This document shows positions 8,198 to 16,837 of a stretch of 64,000 nt of DNA, in pieces. A program made the translations under genes and the position numbers. The DNA is from Anatilimnocola floriformis. GTDB lineage: Bacteria > Planctomycetota > Planctomycetia > Pirellulales > Pirellulaceae. The DNA lies in the NCBI RefSeq assembly GCF_024256385.1, contig NZ_JAMLFW010000003.1, forward strand, positions 1 through 64,000. Direction: 5' to 3'. Under the pieces are notes generated by a model. It was not told where the DNA came from. It made no database searches and saw only the letters and a program-made list of their open reading frames with translations. How positions within the stretch are numbered: position 1 is the stretch's first letter; each line of letters opens with the position of its first letter.

Positions 8198-8623
8198 CTA
8201 CAGCCAGGCGGGAGGACCACGACCCCGATAGACGCGCGGGGTTACCGCAGAAATTTGAGCGTCGCGATGTTCCGCGACTTCTGCGCAAACGGTGCAAAGC
8301 AAAGATACCGGCGCGACCACAACCGGCAATGCAGCCTGCGATTGATGCCGGCAGAGCGTGCACTCGTCACAAGGCTGATCCGACGCCGGCGAGTGCTGCG
8401 AATCGGCCGGCAGATGCTCGTGTTCGTGCGAGTGCTGATGGCCACAGCCGTGCGAATGGGAATGCGTATGAGAGCAACCCGCATGCTCATGCTGGTGTTC
8501 ACTATGCGTGGCACAGGCTTCGGCGCCGTGCTGATGCGTGTGCGGCAACTGCGCAACGACCACGTCCATCGCTGCAATAGCGAGGCACAGGAAAGCCGTT
8601 ACTCGAAAGAACCGCGGTGGCAT
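8198..8623 (-). CDS. Secreted His/Cys-rich protein, putative metal binder
   Basis: The 141-residue protein starts at ATG 8623 with a signal peptide ([21 protein letters not shown]). It contains over twenty His residues in HxH-type clusters between about residues 28 and 72, then Cys pairs (CDECTLC and LLCTVCAE) and a C-terminal [10 protein letters not shown]. This pattern resembles small DUF2946-like periplasmic proteins near metal efflux pumps; binding of Zn, Co, Cu or Ni is inferred. It diverges from the secreted protein and pump genes starting at 8806, so both units may share one 182-base control region. A longer frame starts at 8680 but would disrupt the signal peptide. Confidence 0.75.
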   Translation of the reverse strand: MPPRFFRVTAFLCLAIAAMDVVVAQLPHTHQHGAEACATHSEHQHEHAGCSHTHSHSHGCGHQHSHEHEHLPADSQHSPASDQPCDECTLCRHQSQAALPVVVAPVSLLCTVCAEVAEHRDAQISAVTPRVYRGRGPPAWL

Positions 8624-8805
8624 CAGCGCATTTGCTCCAGCCCCACTTATCGCATACTCACCGGAGCATGTCAAATGCATAGCAGTTGCACTTTGCGGTT
8701 GCCCCTACGTTCCCTGAAGCATTTGCAACTATGGTCGCCATTGACAGTGCGATTCCCGTCAAGCTAACCTCGATTTGGTAGCTCCGCTTCACCGATTTAA
8801 CTAGC

Positions 8806-9306
8806 ATGCCCAGCAACCGCCGCAAATCGACTCCCGCTATCAGTGCCTGCGGGCACCTGGTGCGAGTCGTGCGCGTGCTGTTGATTCTCTGGGCGGCCTG
8901 GCATGGGCCGCTCCCCTGGTGCCATTCGCACGGCACACTCGGCAATACCACTGCCGGCGATCAGGGCTTTTTGCGAGCGCATTTGCTCTCGCATCACGGA
9001 TCGGTCGATCCCTGCTGCAGTGTTTGCTTCGGCTGGCACTTTCATATCGACTTTCCGCCGGGTGAAAACGACTCCGAAGGAGCACGCAGCACGTTGTCGC
9101 TGCGGCACCTGACTTCGGGACTGCAAGAGGCCAACCTGACGGCGCTCGTCAAATCGGCCGCCGATGCGACCGACTGTAACGCGTGCATGTCCGTGGTTGC
9201 TCCCACATTCGCTCAACCGACAGTTTGTGATCCGGTTGAACACTTCTTCGATGGCTTTGCTCCTAGTCTGGCCATGCCGCTGCGCTTTGGCGTGATTCGC
9301 TGCTGA
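8806..9306 (+). CDS. Secreted protein with HFFD-x-FAP C-terminal motif (copy 1)
   Basis: The 166-residue protein has a charged N-terminus, one hydrophobic signal or anchor segment (VRVVRVLLILWAAWHG, about 19-34) and then a His/Cys-containing exported part. That part includes HSHG, HLLSHHGSVDPCCSVC near 59-75 and CNACMSV near 125-131. Its end, HFFDGFAPSLAMPLRFGVIRC, closely matches the end of the protein at 15064-15534, so the two are paralogues bracketing the efflux genes. The function is unknown; context and ligand-type residues suggest a periplasmic metal sensor or chaperone (inference). It is 86 bases upstream of the RND adaptor gene. Confidence 0.75.
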   Translation: MPSNRRKSTPAISACGHLVRVVRVLLILWAAWHGPLPWCHSHGTLGNTTAGDQGFLRAHLLSHHGSVDPCCSVCFGWHFHIDFPPGENDSEGARSTLSLRHLTSGLQEANLTALVKSAADATDCNACMSVVAPTFAQPTVCDPVEHFFDGFAPSLAMPLRFGVIRC

Positions 9307-9392
9307 GCGAACTTCTAGCGATTGTTCTTCATCGCTCGTGATCTTCATTCGCCGATTTTGCTGCGCGCGTTCGTTGTGTTTGGGAGTTTGCC

Positions 9393-10877
9393 ATGGCTAT
9401 TTCGTTCAGTCCGCCGGTCAGAAACGCCGCCCTCGGTATCGGAGCACTGCTGCTGGCCGGCATCGGGTGGAAGTTCCTGAGCCCGCAGCATTCCGCCGCC
9501 GACAAAGCCGCCGAGCATCAGGGCCCCACGGCCACGCCGGTCTCGCACGAGTCGGCCGTCAAGATTGTGGATTTCTCGCCGGCAGCACGAGCAGCCGCGG
9601 GCGTTCGCGTCCAGCCCGTCGACATCGGCCCGTTTCGGCAGGTGATTTCGCTCACGGGAAAACTGGCGCTCAACGAAGATCGGTTGAGCCACGTTTATCC
9701 ACTCGTGGAAGGGCGCGTCGAGGAAGTGAAGGTGCAGTTCGGCCAGCGTGTGCAAGCCAATGATGTGCTGGTGGTCGTACAGAGCAAAGAAGTGGGACAG
9801 GCCAAGCTGCAGCTGTTTCAAGATCGGCTGCAGCATGAACTCGCCTTGGCGAAAAATAAGTGGACTCAGGAATCATCGGCTAACGCGCTCGCGATGCTCG
9901 AACTGATCCGCACCGGCGCGACGCTCGAAACGATCGAAGCCCGGCTGCGTGATCGGCCGCTCGGCGACTATCGCGAAAAACTGATGTCCGCCTTCTTGGA
10001 GCACTATCGCGCTAAGTTGCACCTCGAACGACTCTCGCCGCTGTCAAAAGACGGCGCGATTGCCGGCAAGCAATTGCTCGAAGCAGAAGCCACTCACAAC
10101 GTCACACGGGCTGCCATGCAGTCGATCATCGAGCAACTTGCGCAAGATGCTCGGCAGACGGCAGCGGCGTCGGAGCAGATGGTCAAGGATTTGCAAACCC
10201 GCGTCGCCGTCGACGAAACCACGCTACTCGTCATGGGTTTTGAAAAGAGCGAACTCGCCGAAGTGAATCCCGCCAAGCTGGGCGAGAGCATCTCGCATTA
10301 CACCATTCGCGCGCCGTTTGCGGGAACCGTCATTGCCAAAGACGTCACGCCGCTCGAACGCATCGGACCCACGAGCCAGATCTTGAGCATCGCCGATCTT
10401 TCGACGGTCTGGGTGACGGCAGATATTTTTGAGGAACACCTGCCGCGACTCAAGTCGCTGGAGGGGAAGAACATTCAGTTGCGCACTTCCTCCTGGCCCG
10501 GCCAGTCTTTCGCGGCGACCGTGTTCTACACCGGCGACATCATTCAGGAAGCGAGCCGAACGGTATCGCTGCGAGCCCGCGCCGAGAATAAAGACGGCAA
10601 GCTCAAGCCGGGGATGTTCGTCAACATCGAAATCGAAGACATCGCCACCGAAGAAGTCCTCAGCGTGCCGCTCGCTGCTGTGCAAGAGCACGAGGGAAAA
10701 TCGTTCGTCTTTGTGCAGATCGATGCGGAACACTTCGAACGCCGCGACGTGCAGACCGGCCGGCGCAATGACCAATCAGTCGAGCTCGTAGCAGGGCTGA
10801 AAGCCAAGGATGAGATTGCCACGGCGGGCTGCTTTGCGCTGAAGTCGCAGATGCTGGCCGAGTTGCTCGCGGAGTGA
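9393..10877 (+). CDS. RND efflux periplasmic adaptor (CzcB/CusB-like)
   Basis: This 494-residue membrane-fusion protein begins with a hydrophobic anchor (ALGIGALLLAGIGWKFL, about 11-27). The barrel-sandwich half GKLALNEDRLSHVYPLVEGRVEEV is near 90-113 and a helical hairpin spans about 130-270. The second half-motif YTIRAPFAGTVIAKDVTPLERIGP, near 302-325, is followed by the beta-barrel and membrane-proximal domain. It would link an inner-membrane RND pump to an outer-membrane channel in the export of heavy-metal cations. The next gene encodes the pump. No TolC-like channel gene is seen in the window. Confidence 0.9.
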   Translation: MAISFSPPVRNAALGIGALLLAGIGWKFLSPQHSAADKAAEHQGPTATPVSHESAVKIVDFSPAARAAAGVRVQPVDIGPFRQVISLTGKLALNEDRLSHVYPLVEGRVEEVKVQFGQRVQANDVLVVVQSKEVGQAKLQLFQDRLQHELALAKNKWTQESSANALAMLELIRTGATLETIEARLRDRPLGDYREKLMSAFLEHYRAKLHLERLSPLSKDGAIAGKQLLEAEATHNVTRAAMQSIIEQLAQDARQTAAASEQMVKDLQTRVAVDETTLLVMGFEKSELAEVNPAKLGESISHYTIRAPFAGTVIAKDVTPLERIGPTSQILSIADLSTVWVTADIFEEHLPRLKSLEGKNIQLRTSSWPGQSFAATVFYTGDIIQEASRTVSLRARAENKDGKLKPGMFVNIEIEDIATEEVLSVPLAAVQEHEGKSFVFVQIDAEHFERRDVQTGRRNDQSVELVAGLKAKDEIATAGCFALKSQMLAELLAE

Positions 10878-10935
10878 CGCGAACTGTGTTGCCAACGCAT
10901 CGGCTCGTTCACTCCATCGTCTTGCACAGGTTACC

Positions 10936-13900
10936 GTGGTAAATCACATCATCGATTGGTCGCTCGAAAATCGCTTCATCGTCATCCTGCTCGCCATCGT
11001 GCTGCTAGGCGGCGGTTTCATCGCCGTCACGACGCTGCCGCTCGATGCCGTTCCCGATCTGACGAATGTGCAAGTGCAGGTGCTTACCACTTCGCCTTCG
11101 CTCGGGCCTGTCGAGGTTGAGCAGTTCATCACGTTCCCGGTCGAAAACGCAATGAGCGGCCTGCCGCGGGTCAGCGAAATCCGCTCCATCAGCCGCTTTG
11201 GCCTGTCGGCGGTCACCGTCGCCTTCGAAGACGGCACCGATATCTATTGGGCGCGGAATCTAATCAGCGAACGCCTGCAGATTGCCCGCGAGAATATTCC
11301 GAAAGGAATGGGCGATCCGCAAATGGGCCCGATCGCTACAGGCATGAGCGAAATCTATCAATTCGAAGTCCGTGCCAAACCAGGACATGATTTCAACCTG
11401 ATGGAACTGCGCACCATTCTCGATTGGCAGATCGCCTTTCAACTCCGCAGCGTGCCAGGCGTGATCGAGGTCAATACTTTCGGCGGTGAATTGAAAACGT
11501 ATGAAGTGCAACTCGACCCCGACAAGTTGCTCAACTTCGGCATTTCTCTCAATCGCATCTTTCACGCGCTCGAAGAAAACAACGCCAACGCCGGTGGCGG
11601 TTACATCACGCACGGCGCCGAGCAACGACTGATTCGCGGCGAAGGGCTTGTCGGCTCGCTCGACGATATTGCCAAGGTAGTTCTCGACAACCGTAGCGAC
11701 GGCACGCCGATTCGGATTGAGGACGTTGCGCAAGTGCGCTTTGCCCCGATGCTGCGGCAAGGCGCCGTCACGCGCGATGGCAACCGTGAAGCCGTCACCG
11801 GCATGGTGATGATGCTGATGGGGGGCAACTCGCGACAGGTTGTGCACGACGTTAAAGCCAAGATCAAGCAAATCGAAACCACGCTGCCTGCCGGCGTGTA
11901 CATCGACACGTTTTACGACCGCACCGAGCTCGTCGAAAAAACGATCCACACCATCGCCGAAAACATCGGTGTCGGCGTGATCCTGGTAATCATCATGCTG
12001 TTTCTGCTGCTGGGCGACGTGCGCGCGGGACTGATTGTCGCCGCCGCGATTCCCCTCTCAGCGATGTGCGCACTGATTGCCATGAAGCTCGCCGGCGTGT
12101 CGGCCAACTTGATGAGTCTCGGCGCTGTCGACTTCGGCGTGATCGTCGACGGCGCGGTGGTGATGATTGAGAATGCTGTTCGCTTTGCGAGTCGTTACCA
12201 GCGCGAAACCGGCGCCGTGCGGATTCCCAAATCCGTGTTCAAAGAATCGGCTCGCGAGGTCGGTACGCCGATTCTCTTCGCGGGGCTGATTGTGATTATC
12301 GTCTTCCTGCCGATTCTCAGTTTGCAGGGTGTGGAAGGAAAAATGTTCCGGCCGATGGCGTTCACGTTCATGACGGCGTTGACGGGAGCGCTCATTCTTT
12401 CCGTGACGGTGATGCCCGTCATGGCATCGCTGTTTTTGGCACGGCGAGTTAGTTCCGAAGACACGCGACTCGTTCGTTGGCTGAAGCGTTCATACGAACC
12501 CATGCTGAAGTTCGCGATGGAGCGGCCCGTCGTCATGATTTCCGTCGCCGGCGGTATCTTTGCCGTGAGTGTCCTCACAGCGGCCACTTTTGGTGTCGAG
12601 TTTGTGCCGAAGCTCGACGAAGGGGATCTCGCGATCCAAGCCGTCCGCTTGCCGAGCGTCTCACTCGAGACTTCGCTGGAGATGACCAAAGCGATCGAGC
12701 GCACGCTGCTGGTGTTTCCGCAAGTAGAAAGCGTCGTGTCGAAAACAGGCCGCCCGGAAATAGCGAACGACCCGATGGGCGTGCATCAAACCGATATCCT
12801 GGTGCGTCTGAAAGCGCCCGAGCATTGGCCGAAGGCGATCGACAAGGGAGATCTGGTCACCGAGATGCAAGCGGCGCTCGAAAAGAACGTCCCCGGCAAT
12901 TCTTTCGGCTTTACTCAGCCGATCGAGCTGCGTGTGCAAGAACTCGTGGCGGGCGTGAGGTCTGACGTGGGCCTTAGCTTGTATGGCGATGATCTGGAGG
13001 TGCTCAAAACTCAAGGCGATCGCATCGTGCGAGTGCTTAACCAGGTCGCAGGGGCCGCCGATGTGCAGGCTCAGCAGATCGCCGGCTTGCCGTATGTGCG
13101 GGTGATTGTGCAGCGCGATGCCATTGCCCGGTACGGCATCAATTCGAGCGATGTGCTCAATGCTGTGAGTGTGGTCGGCGGTCAACCTGTGGGCGAAGTC
13201 TTTGAAGGGCAACGGCGGTTTCCCTTGCAGGTGCGACTCGCTCCGAATTCGCGACAATCGGTCGAACAGTTGAAGCAACTCAAAATCGAAGATGCGCGCG
13301 GTCGGCAGATTCCCATCTCTCAGTTGGCCGAAATCAAAACCGAAGATGGCCCGTCCGAAATCAGTCGCCATGCGATTCGTCGGCGACTGCTGATTCAGTG
13401 CAACGTGCGCGGTCGCGATCTGGCAGGTTTCGTGAACGAAGCCCAGGAGGTGGTTGCCAAGCAAGTGACGCTGCCGCCCGGTTACTCACTGGCTTGGGGC
13501 GGCCAGTTTCAAAATCTGCAGCAAGCCACGCAGCGGCTGATGATTGCCGTGCCGGTCGCGTTGTTTCTGATCTTCTCGTTGCTGTATGTCACCTTTAGTT
13601 CGGTGAAGCTCACGCTGCTCATTTATTTGAACGTGCCGATTGCTGCGACAGGAGGTATCTTTGCTCTCTGGCTGCGCGACATGCCGTTCTCGATCTCGGC
13701 GGGAGTCGGCTTTATCGCGTTGTTCGGCATCGCGGTGATGAACGGCGTGGTGCTGATCGAACACATTCGTCACTTGCGCGAACATGGACACGATCAACTT
13801 TCCGCCGTGGTGAATGGTTCGATCGATCGGCTTCGGCCCGTGCTGATGACAGCGATGTGCGGCGCATTGGGGTTCGTGCCGATGGCCGTTTCGGGCAGTG

Positions 13901-14046
13901 CGGGAGCGGAGGTGCAGCGGCCACTGGCAACGGTTGTGATCGGCGGGTTGTTGACGTGCACGGTCCTGACGTTGCTCGTTTTGCCCGCCATTTATCGCTG
14001 GTTCGAACCGGCCGCCAGCGAACTGCCGGCAACGGAACATCATTGA
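10936..14046 (+). CDS. czcA: Heavy-metal RND pump (CzcA family)
   Basis: At 1036 residues with two large periplasmic loops and the usual twelve-helix pattern, this is a full-length HME-RND proton/cation antiporter. The fourth-helix motif DFGVIVDG (Asp399, Asp405) is the form found in CzcA/CnrA pumps for divalent cations (Co, Zn, Cd, Ni) rather than the CusA Cu/Ag type. The start is a GTG at 10936, 58 bases after the adaptor stop. The CDF exporter starts 10 bases after its stop, so adaptor, pump and CDF form an operon. The exact ion cannot be read from sequence alone. Confidence 0.93.
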   Translation: MVNHIIDWSLENRFIVILLAIVLLGGGFIAVTTLPLDAVPDLTNVQVQVLTTSPSLGPVEVEQFITFPVENAMSGLPRVSEIRSISRFGLSAVTVAFEDGTDIYWARNLISERLQIARENIPKGMGDPQMGPIATGMSEIYQFEVRAKPGHDFNLMELRTILDWQIAFQLRSVPGVIEVNTFGGELKTYEVQLDPDKLLNFGISLNRIFHALEENNANAGGGYITHGAEQRLIRGEGLVGSLDDIAKVVLDNRSDGTPIRIEDVAQVRFAPMLRQGAVTRDGNREAVTGMVMMLMGGNSRQVVHDVKAKIKQIETTLPAGVYIDTFYDRTELVEKTIHTIAENIGVGVILVIIMLFLLLGDVRAGLIVAAAIPLSAMCALIAMKLAGVSANLMSLGAVDFGVIVDGAVVMIENAVRFASRYQRETGAVRIPKSVFKESAREVGTPILFAGLIVIIVFLPILSLQGVEGKMFRPMAFTFMTALTGALILSVTVMPVMASLFLARRVSSEDTRLVRWLKRSYEPMLKFAMERPVVMISVAGGIFAVSVLTAATFGVEFVPKLDEGDLAIQAVRLPSVSLETSLEMTKAIERTLLVFPQVESVVSKTGRPEIANDPMGVHQTDILVRLKAPEHWPKAIDKGDLVTEMQAALEKNVPGNSFGFTQPIELRVQELVAGVRSDVGLSLYGDDLEVLKTQGDRIVRVLNQVAGAADVQAQQIAGLPYVRVIVQRDAIARYGINSSDVLNAVSVVGGQPVGEVFEGQRRFPLQVRLAPNSRQSVEQLKQLKIEDARGRQIPISQLAEIKTEDGPSEISRHAIRRRLLIQCNVRGRDLAGFVNEAQEVVAKQVTLPPGYSLAWGGQFQNLQQATQRLMIAVPVALFLIFSLLYVTFSSVKLTLLIYLNVPIAATGGIFALWLRDMPFSISAGVGFIALFGIAVMNGVVLIEHIRHLREHGHDQLSAVVNGSIDRLRPVLMTAMCGALGFVPMAVSGSAGAEVQRPLATVVIGGLLTCTVLTLLVLPAIYRWFEPAASELPATEHH

Positions 14047-14056
14047 GCGCCCTGAC

Positions 14057-14953
14057 ATGTCAACGAAACAATCCACCTCTGAATTGAGCTCCGTGCCGCT
14101 CGTCGGCATGGCAGTGAACGCATCGCTCGCGGTACTGAAGATTACCGCGGGCGTGCTGGGGAACTCCTACGCTCTGATTGCCGATGGCTTGGAGTCGACA
14201 GCAGATATCGTCTCGTCGCTCGTCGTCTGGAGCGGACTGCGCGTCGCGGCAACTCCCGCCAATGAGCGACACCCCTACGGCTATGGAAAAGCGGAAGCCC
14301 TCGCCGGCCTGGTGGCGGCCCTCGCGCTGCTGGGCGCTGCGGCCATGATCGCAATTCAAAGTGTGCGAGAAATCGTCACGCCCCATCATCTGCCGCATTG
14401 GTCGACGCTCGCGGTGCTGGTGCTAGTTGTCGTGATCAAGGAATGTCTGGCTCGCTGGGTCGACAAGATCGGCGCGGAAGTGGAGAGCTCAGCGATCCAA
14501 GCCGACGCGTGGCACCATCGCTCAGATGCTTTGACCTCGCTGGCCGCATTCATCGGCATCGCGGTCGGGCTGATTGGCGGCCCCGGTTACGAAGCAGCCG
14601 ATGACTGGGCCGCGCTCGTGGCCTGCCTGGTGATCACTTACAGCGGACTCCGATTGCTCCGGTCCGCCGCCCGCGAATTGATGGATGTCGCGCCGCGCAA
14701 GGAATTCGAGCTACGCGTGCGAGAGTTGGCCGCCAGCGTCGAAGGCGTGCTAGCCATCGAGAAATGCCGCATCCGCAAAAGTGGCCTGACTTACTTTGTC
14801 GATATTCACATTGAAGTCGATGGTGAAGCGACCGTGCGCGCAGGGCACGAAATCGGCGGCCGAGTGCGAAGCACCCTGCGCGATTCCGACCTGTCGATCG
14901 CCGATGTCCACGTTCACATCGAACCCCATTCCGCCCCCCGTGAGCGGCCCTAA
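14057..14953 (+). CDS. Cation diffusion facilitator (CDF) transporter
   Basis: The 298-residue protein has the CDF layout: about six membrane helices in the first 210 residues and a cytosolic C-terminal domain. Helix 2 carries ALIADGLESTAD (metal-site Asp near 43 and 50) and helix 5 carries AWHHRSDALTS, the HxxxD half of the transport site. The C-terminal domain ends with DVHVHIEPH, the usual metal-binding fold. It would export Zn, Co, Fe or Mn from cytosol to periplasm, feeding the RND pump encoded just upstream. Confidence 0.92.
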   Translation: MSTKQSTSELSSVPLVGMAVNASLAVLKITAGVLGNSYALIADGLESTADIVSSLVVWSGLRVAATPANERHPYGYGKAEALAGLVAALALLGAAAMIAIQSVREIVTPHHLPHWSTLAVLVLVVVIKECLARWVDKIGAEVESSAIQADAWHHRSDALTSLAAFIGIAVGLIGGPGYEAADDWAALVACLVITYSGLRLLRSAARELMDVAPRKEFELRVRELAASVEGVLAIEKCRIRKSGLTYFVDIHIEVDGEATVRAGHEIGGRVRSTLRDSDLSIADVHVHIEPHSAPRERP

Positions 14954-15063
14954 CGAAATCGCTAGCAACCGCCAATTGTTTCACTTGCTAAAGGCAAATC
15001 GAACTCGGTATTGTAGAATGCAGGTCGCCAGCAACCGCCGCTGGCTACAATGGATCCTCGGCC

Positions 15064-15534
15064 ATGTTTAATCCCAACCAACGCCGGAAACCGATCTCCG
15101 TCACGCTTCGTGGACGGTGGTTGCGTTGTTTGCTGGTCTTGGCGGCCTGTCTGGGGACAATTCCCTGTACGCATCTGCACGGTTCCCTCGTCAGCCCGCA
15201 CGAACATCGGATTTCGTGCAATGTGGAACAATCGCATCACGATGGCGGCTCCCTTTCGAACACTCTTGTTCAAGAGAATCCTCCGATCGACCAGGGGAAT
15301 GAGCCCGCGGATTCACAACACGAGCAAGAAACTCCCTGGCTCGAACTGGACTCCAGTCAAAGCCTGACAGACTTGTTGCAGCGTTCCGGCGATTTGACGA
15401 TGTGGACTGTTACTACCGGGCAAATTCACTCCGGCCACACGCTTACCGTCGATCTCGCCGATCACAATCACTTCTTTGACTCTTTTGCGCCCACGCTGCC
15501 GCTGCCCCTGCGGTTCAGCATCTTGCGCTCCTGA
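15064..15534 (+). CDS. Secreted protein with HFFD-x-FAP C-terminal motif (copy 2)
   Basis: The 156-residue protein has an N-terminal signal segment (RWLRCLLVLAACLGTIPCTHLHG, about 18-40) and a His/Glu-rich mature part (HEHRISCNVEQSHHDGG). Its end, HFFDSFAPTLPLPLRFSILRS, matches the end of the protein at 8806-9306. Apart from this C-terminus and a similar signal segment the two have diverged strongly. It lies 110 bases after the CDF gene on the same strand. I know no function for the family; the position suggests a periplasmic partner of the efflux system. Confidence 0.75.
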   Translation: MFNPNQRRKPISVTLRGRWLRCLLVLAACLGTIPCTHLHGSLVSPHEHRISCNVEQSHHDGGSLSNTLVQENPPIDQGNEPADSQHEQETPWLELDSSQSLTDLLQRSGDLTMWTVTTGQIHSGHTLTVDLADHNHFFDSFAPTLPLPLRFSILRS

Positions 15535-15645
15535 TCCAGCCGATCCCGCGCAACGCGCGAGATGATCTTTTCCGCAGTGTCTTTGTCCACTCAATACGCC
15601 GCTGCGCGTTCGGCTGCATCCATACCACCCGCCAAGGCTCCTACC

Positions 15646-16503
15646 ATGCAATACTCTGCCAGACGTTTTCAAACACTCGTGTTTGTGTCCCTTTCGCTGC
15701 TTCTCTGCGTGACCTTTGCGGAGCCAGCTTTCGCTGCACGCCGCAGCCGCAGCAACGGAGCCGCCTCGGCCGCACGCCGCGCGAGCACCATCAAAGCCGC
15801 TCAAGCACAATATGCAGCTGCCCAATCCGTGTTGTCGGCAGCCCAAGCCACGGGCGCTGGCGCCGAAGCTCGCTTGCGATCAGTCATCGCCGAAATGAAC
15901 GGCGCTGCCATGGAGTTGCGCAAATCTCGCTCCGCATCGCATGAGATCTTGCAGGACCAGGCCGAAATCGAAGAAGACATTCTCGCCGAGCAAACGGCCA
16001 AGACGCCCTACTACCAAATCACCGAGGAGATCCGGGCGACCAAAGAGCATTTGGTCGCCACGGAAAAGAAGCTGACTGAGTCGGCCGATTTCATCCACAA
16101 GTACGACCAAGTCCGCAGCAATGACGGCGCCCAAGCCGCGTTCCGCTTGCGGCAAACAACGCTCGAAAACGATACCGACTATCTGCTGCAAAAAACGACG
16201 CTGACAACGCTTAGTGAAAAGCGAGATGTTCTGAAGCGCGAATTGTTTCACAAAGACAAAGAGTGGCTCGCGCACCAGGCCCAACTGGCCGAGGCCCACA
16301 AAGAAGAGCGCGAGGCCTCGATCGACTTGTACGGTTCCGCCAAAGAGCGAGCCGAGCCGAAGGAGCAAATCAAAACAGCTCAGCAGGCCGCCGCCGCCGC
16401 CCGCGAGTCGATGGCCCAGGCGCAGCAGATTCTTAGCAAGCTAGGAGCCAGCGTTACTGCGACCAAGCCGAAAACCTCGAGTACCACGAAGACCAAGAAA
16501 TAG
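15646..16503 (+). CDS. Secreted coiled-coil protein, 285 aa
   Basis: The ATG at 15646 starts a clear signal peptide (FQTLVFVSLSLLLCVTFAEPAFAA) with an AFA cleavage site. The mature protein is almost entirely helical, Ala/Glu/Lys/Gln-rich and heptad-like, ending in a Lys/Ser/Thr tail (KTSSTTKTKK). It is probably a periplasmic coiled-coil protein; no enzymatic motif is present. It follows the second HFFD-motif gene by 111 bases and may be the last gene of the metal locus. A terminator-like hairpin follows the gene. The frame is open from 15562, but the extension lacks a signal peptide. Confidence 0.75.
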   Translation: MQYSARRFQTLVFVSLSLLLCVTFAEPAFAARRSRSNGAASAARRASTIKAAQAQYAAAQSVLSAAQATGAGAEARLRSVIAEMNGAAMELRKSRSASHEILQDQAEIEEDILAEQTAKTPYYQITEEIRATKEHLVATEKKLTESADFIHKYDQVRSNDGAQAAFRLRQTTLENDTDYLLQKTTLTTLSEKRDVLKRELFHKDKEWLAHQAQLAEAHKEEREASIDLYGSAKERAEPKEQIKTAQQAAAAARESMAQAQQILSKLGASVTATKPKTSSTTKTKK

Positions 16504-16517
16504 CCGATACGGAACCC

Positions 16518-16545
16518 GCGCCGCGATCATCTCTTTCCGCGGCGC
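16518..16545 (+). terminator. Terminator-like hairpin after the coiled-coil gene
   Basis: GCGCCGCG and CGCGGCGC form an 8-bp perfect GC stem with a 12-base loop, starting 15 bases after the stop at 16503. No strong T-tract follows. Confidence 0.45.
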
Positions 16546-16641
16546 TGATCGTTGCCGCTGACAGTAATAGCGTATCTATCAACCGCTTCTCTGCGGAAAA
16601 ACGCTCCGCCTCCGTGTTGCTGCCTGTTGCTGGCAGGCCAA

Positions 16642-16679
16642 GTGCGTGAATGTTAGTTGAAATAACTAAATATTCGCAC
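16642..16679. promoter_or_regulatory. Imperfect AT-rich palindrome, possible operator
   Basis: The left half GTGCGTGAATGTTAGTT and the right half AACTAAATATTCGCAC are near reverse complements around a 5-base centre. The element lies about 45 bases upstream of a good -35 box and roughly 150-190 bases before the EAD1 gene. It may be a regulator-binding site; no regulator gene is adjacent. Confidence 0.4.
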
Positions 16680-16721
16680 CTCAACTAATAGCTGCACTCT
16701 TGCAGTACTGTCAGCGACAAT

Positions 16722-16749
16722 TTGACATGGCTCAATAGTTGTGTATAAA
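16722..16749 (+). promoter_or_regulatory. Near-consensus sigma70-type promoter of the EAD1 cluster
   Basis: TTGACA at 16722-16727 and TATAAA at 16744-16749 are separated by 16 bases in an AT-rich stretch. Transcription would begin near 16757, giving an untranslated leader of about 80 bases. It is the clearest promoter match noticed in the window and precedes seven same-strand genes. Confidence 0.6.
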
Positions 16750-16837
16750 CGACCGCATAGTCGTGCTTGCATTCGCCGGTATTTAGGACTTTGGCAGTAA
16801 CAACTACCAATGACAACGGTATCTTAAATTGACGACG

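Noticed and set aside
7195-8580. Long 461-codon plus-strand frame
   Set aside because: It is the shadow of the DUF1559 gene and the His-rich gene on the minus strand; the translated product has no family pattern.
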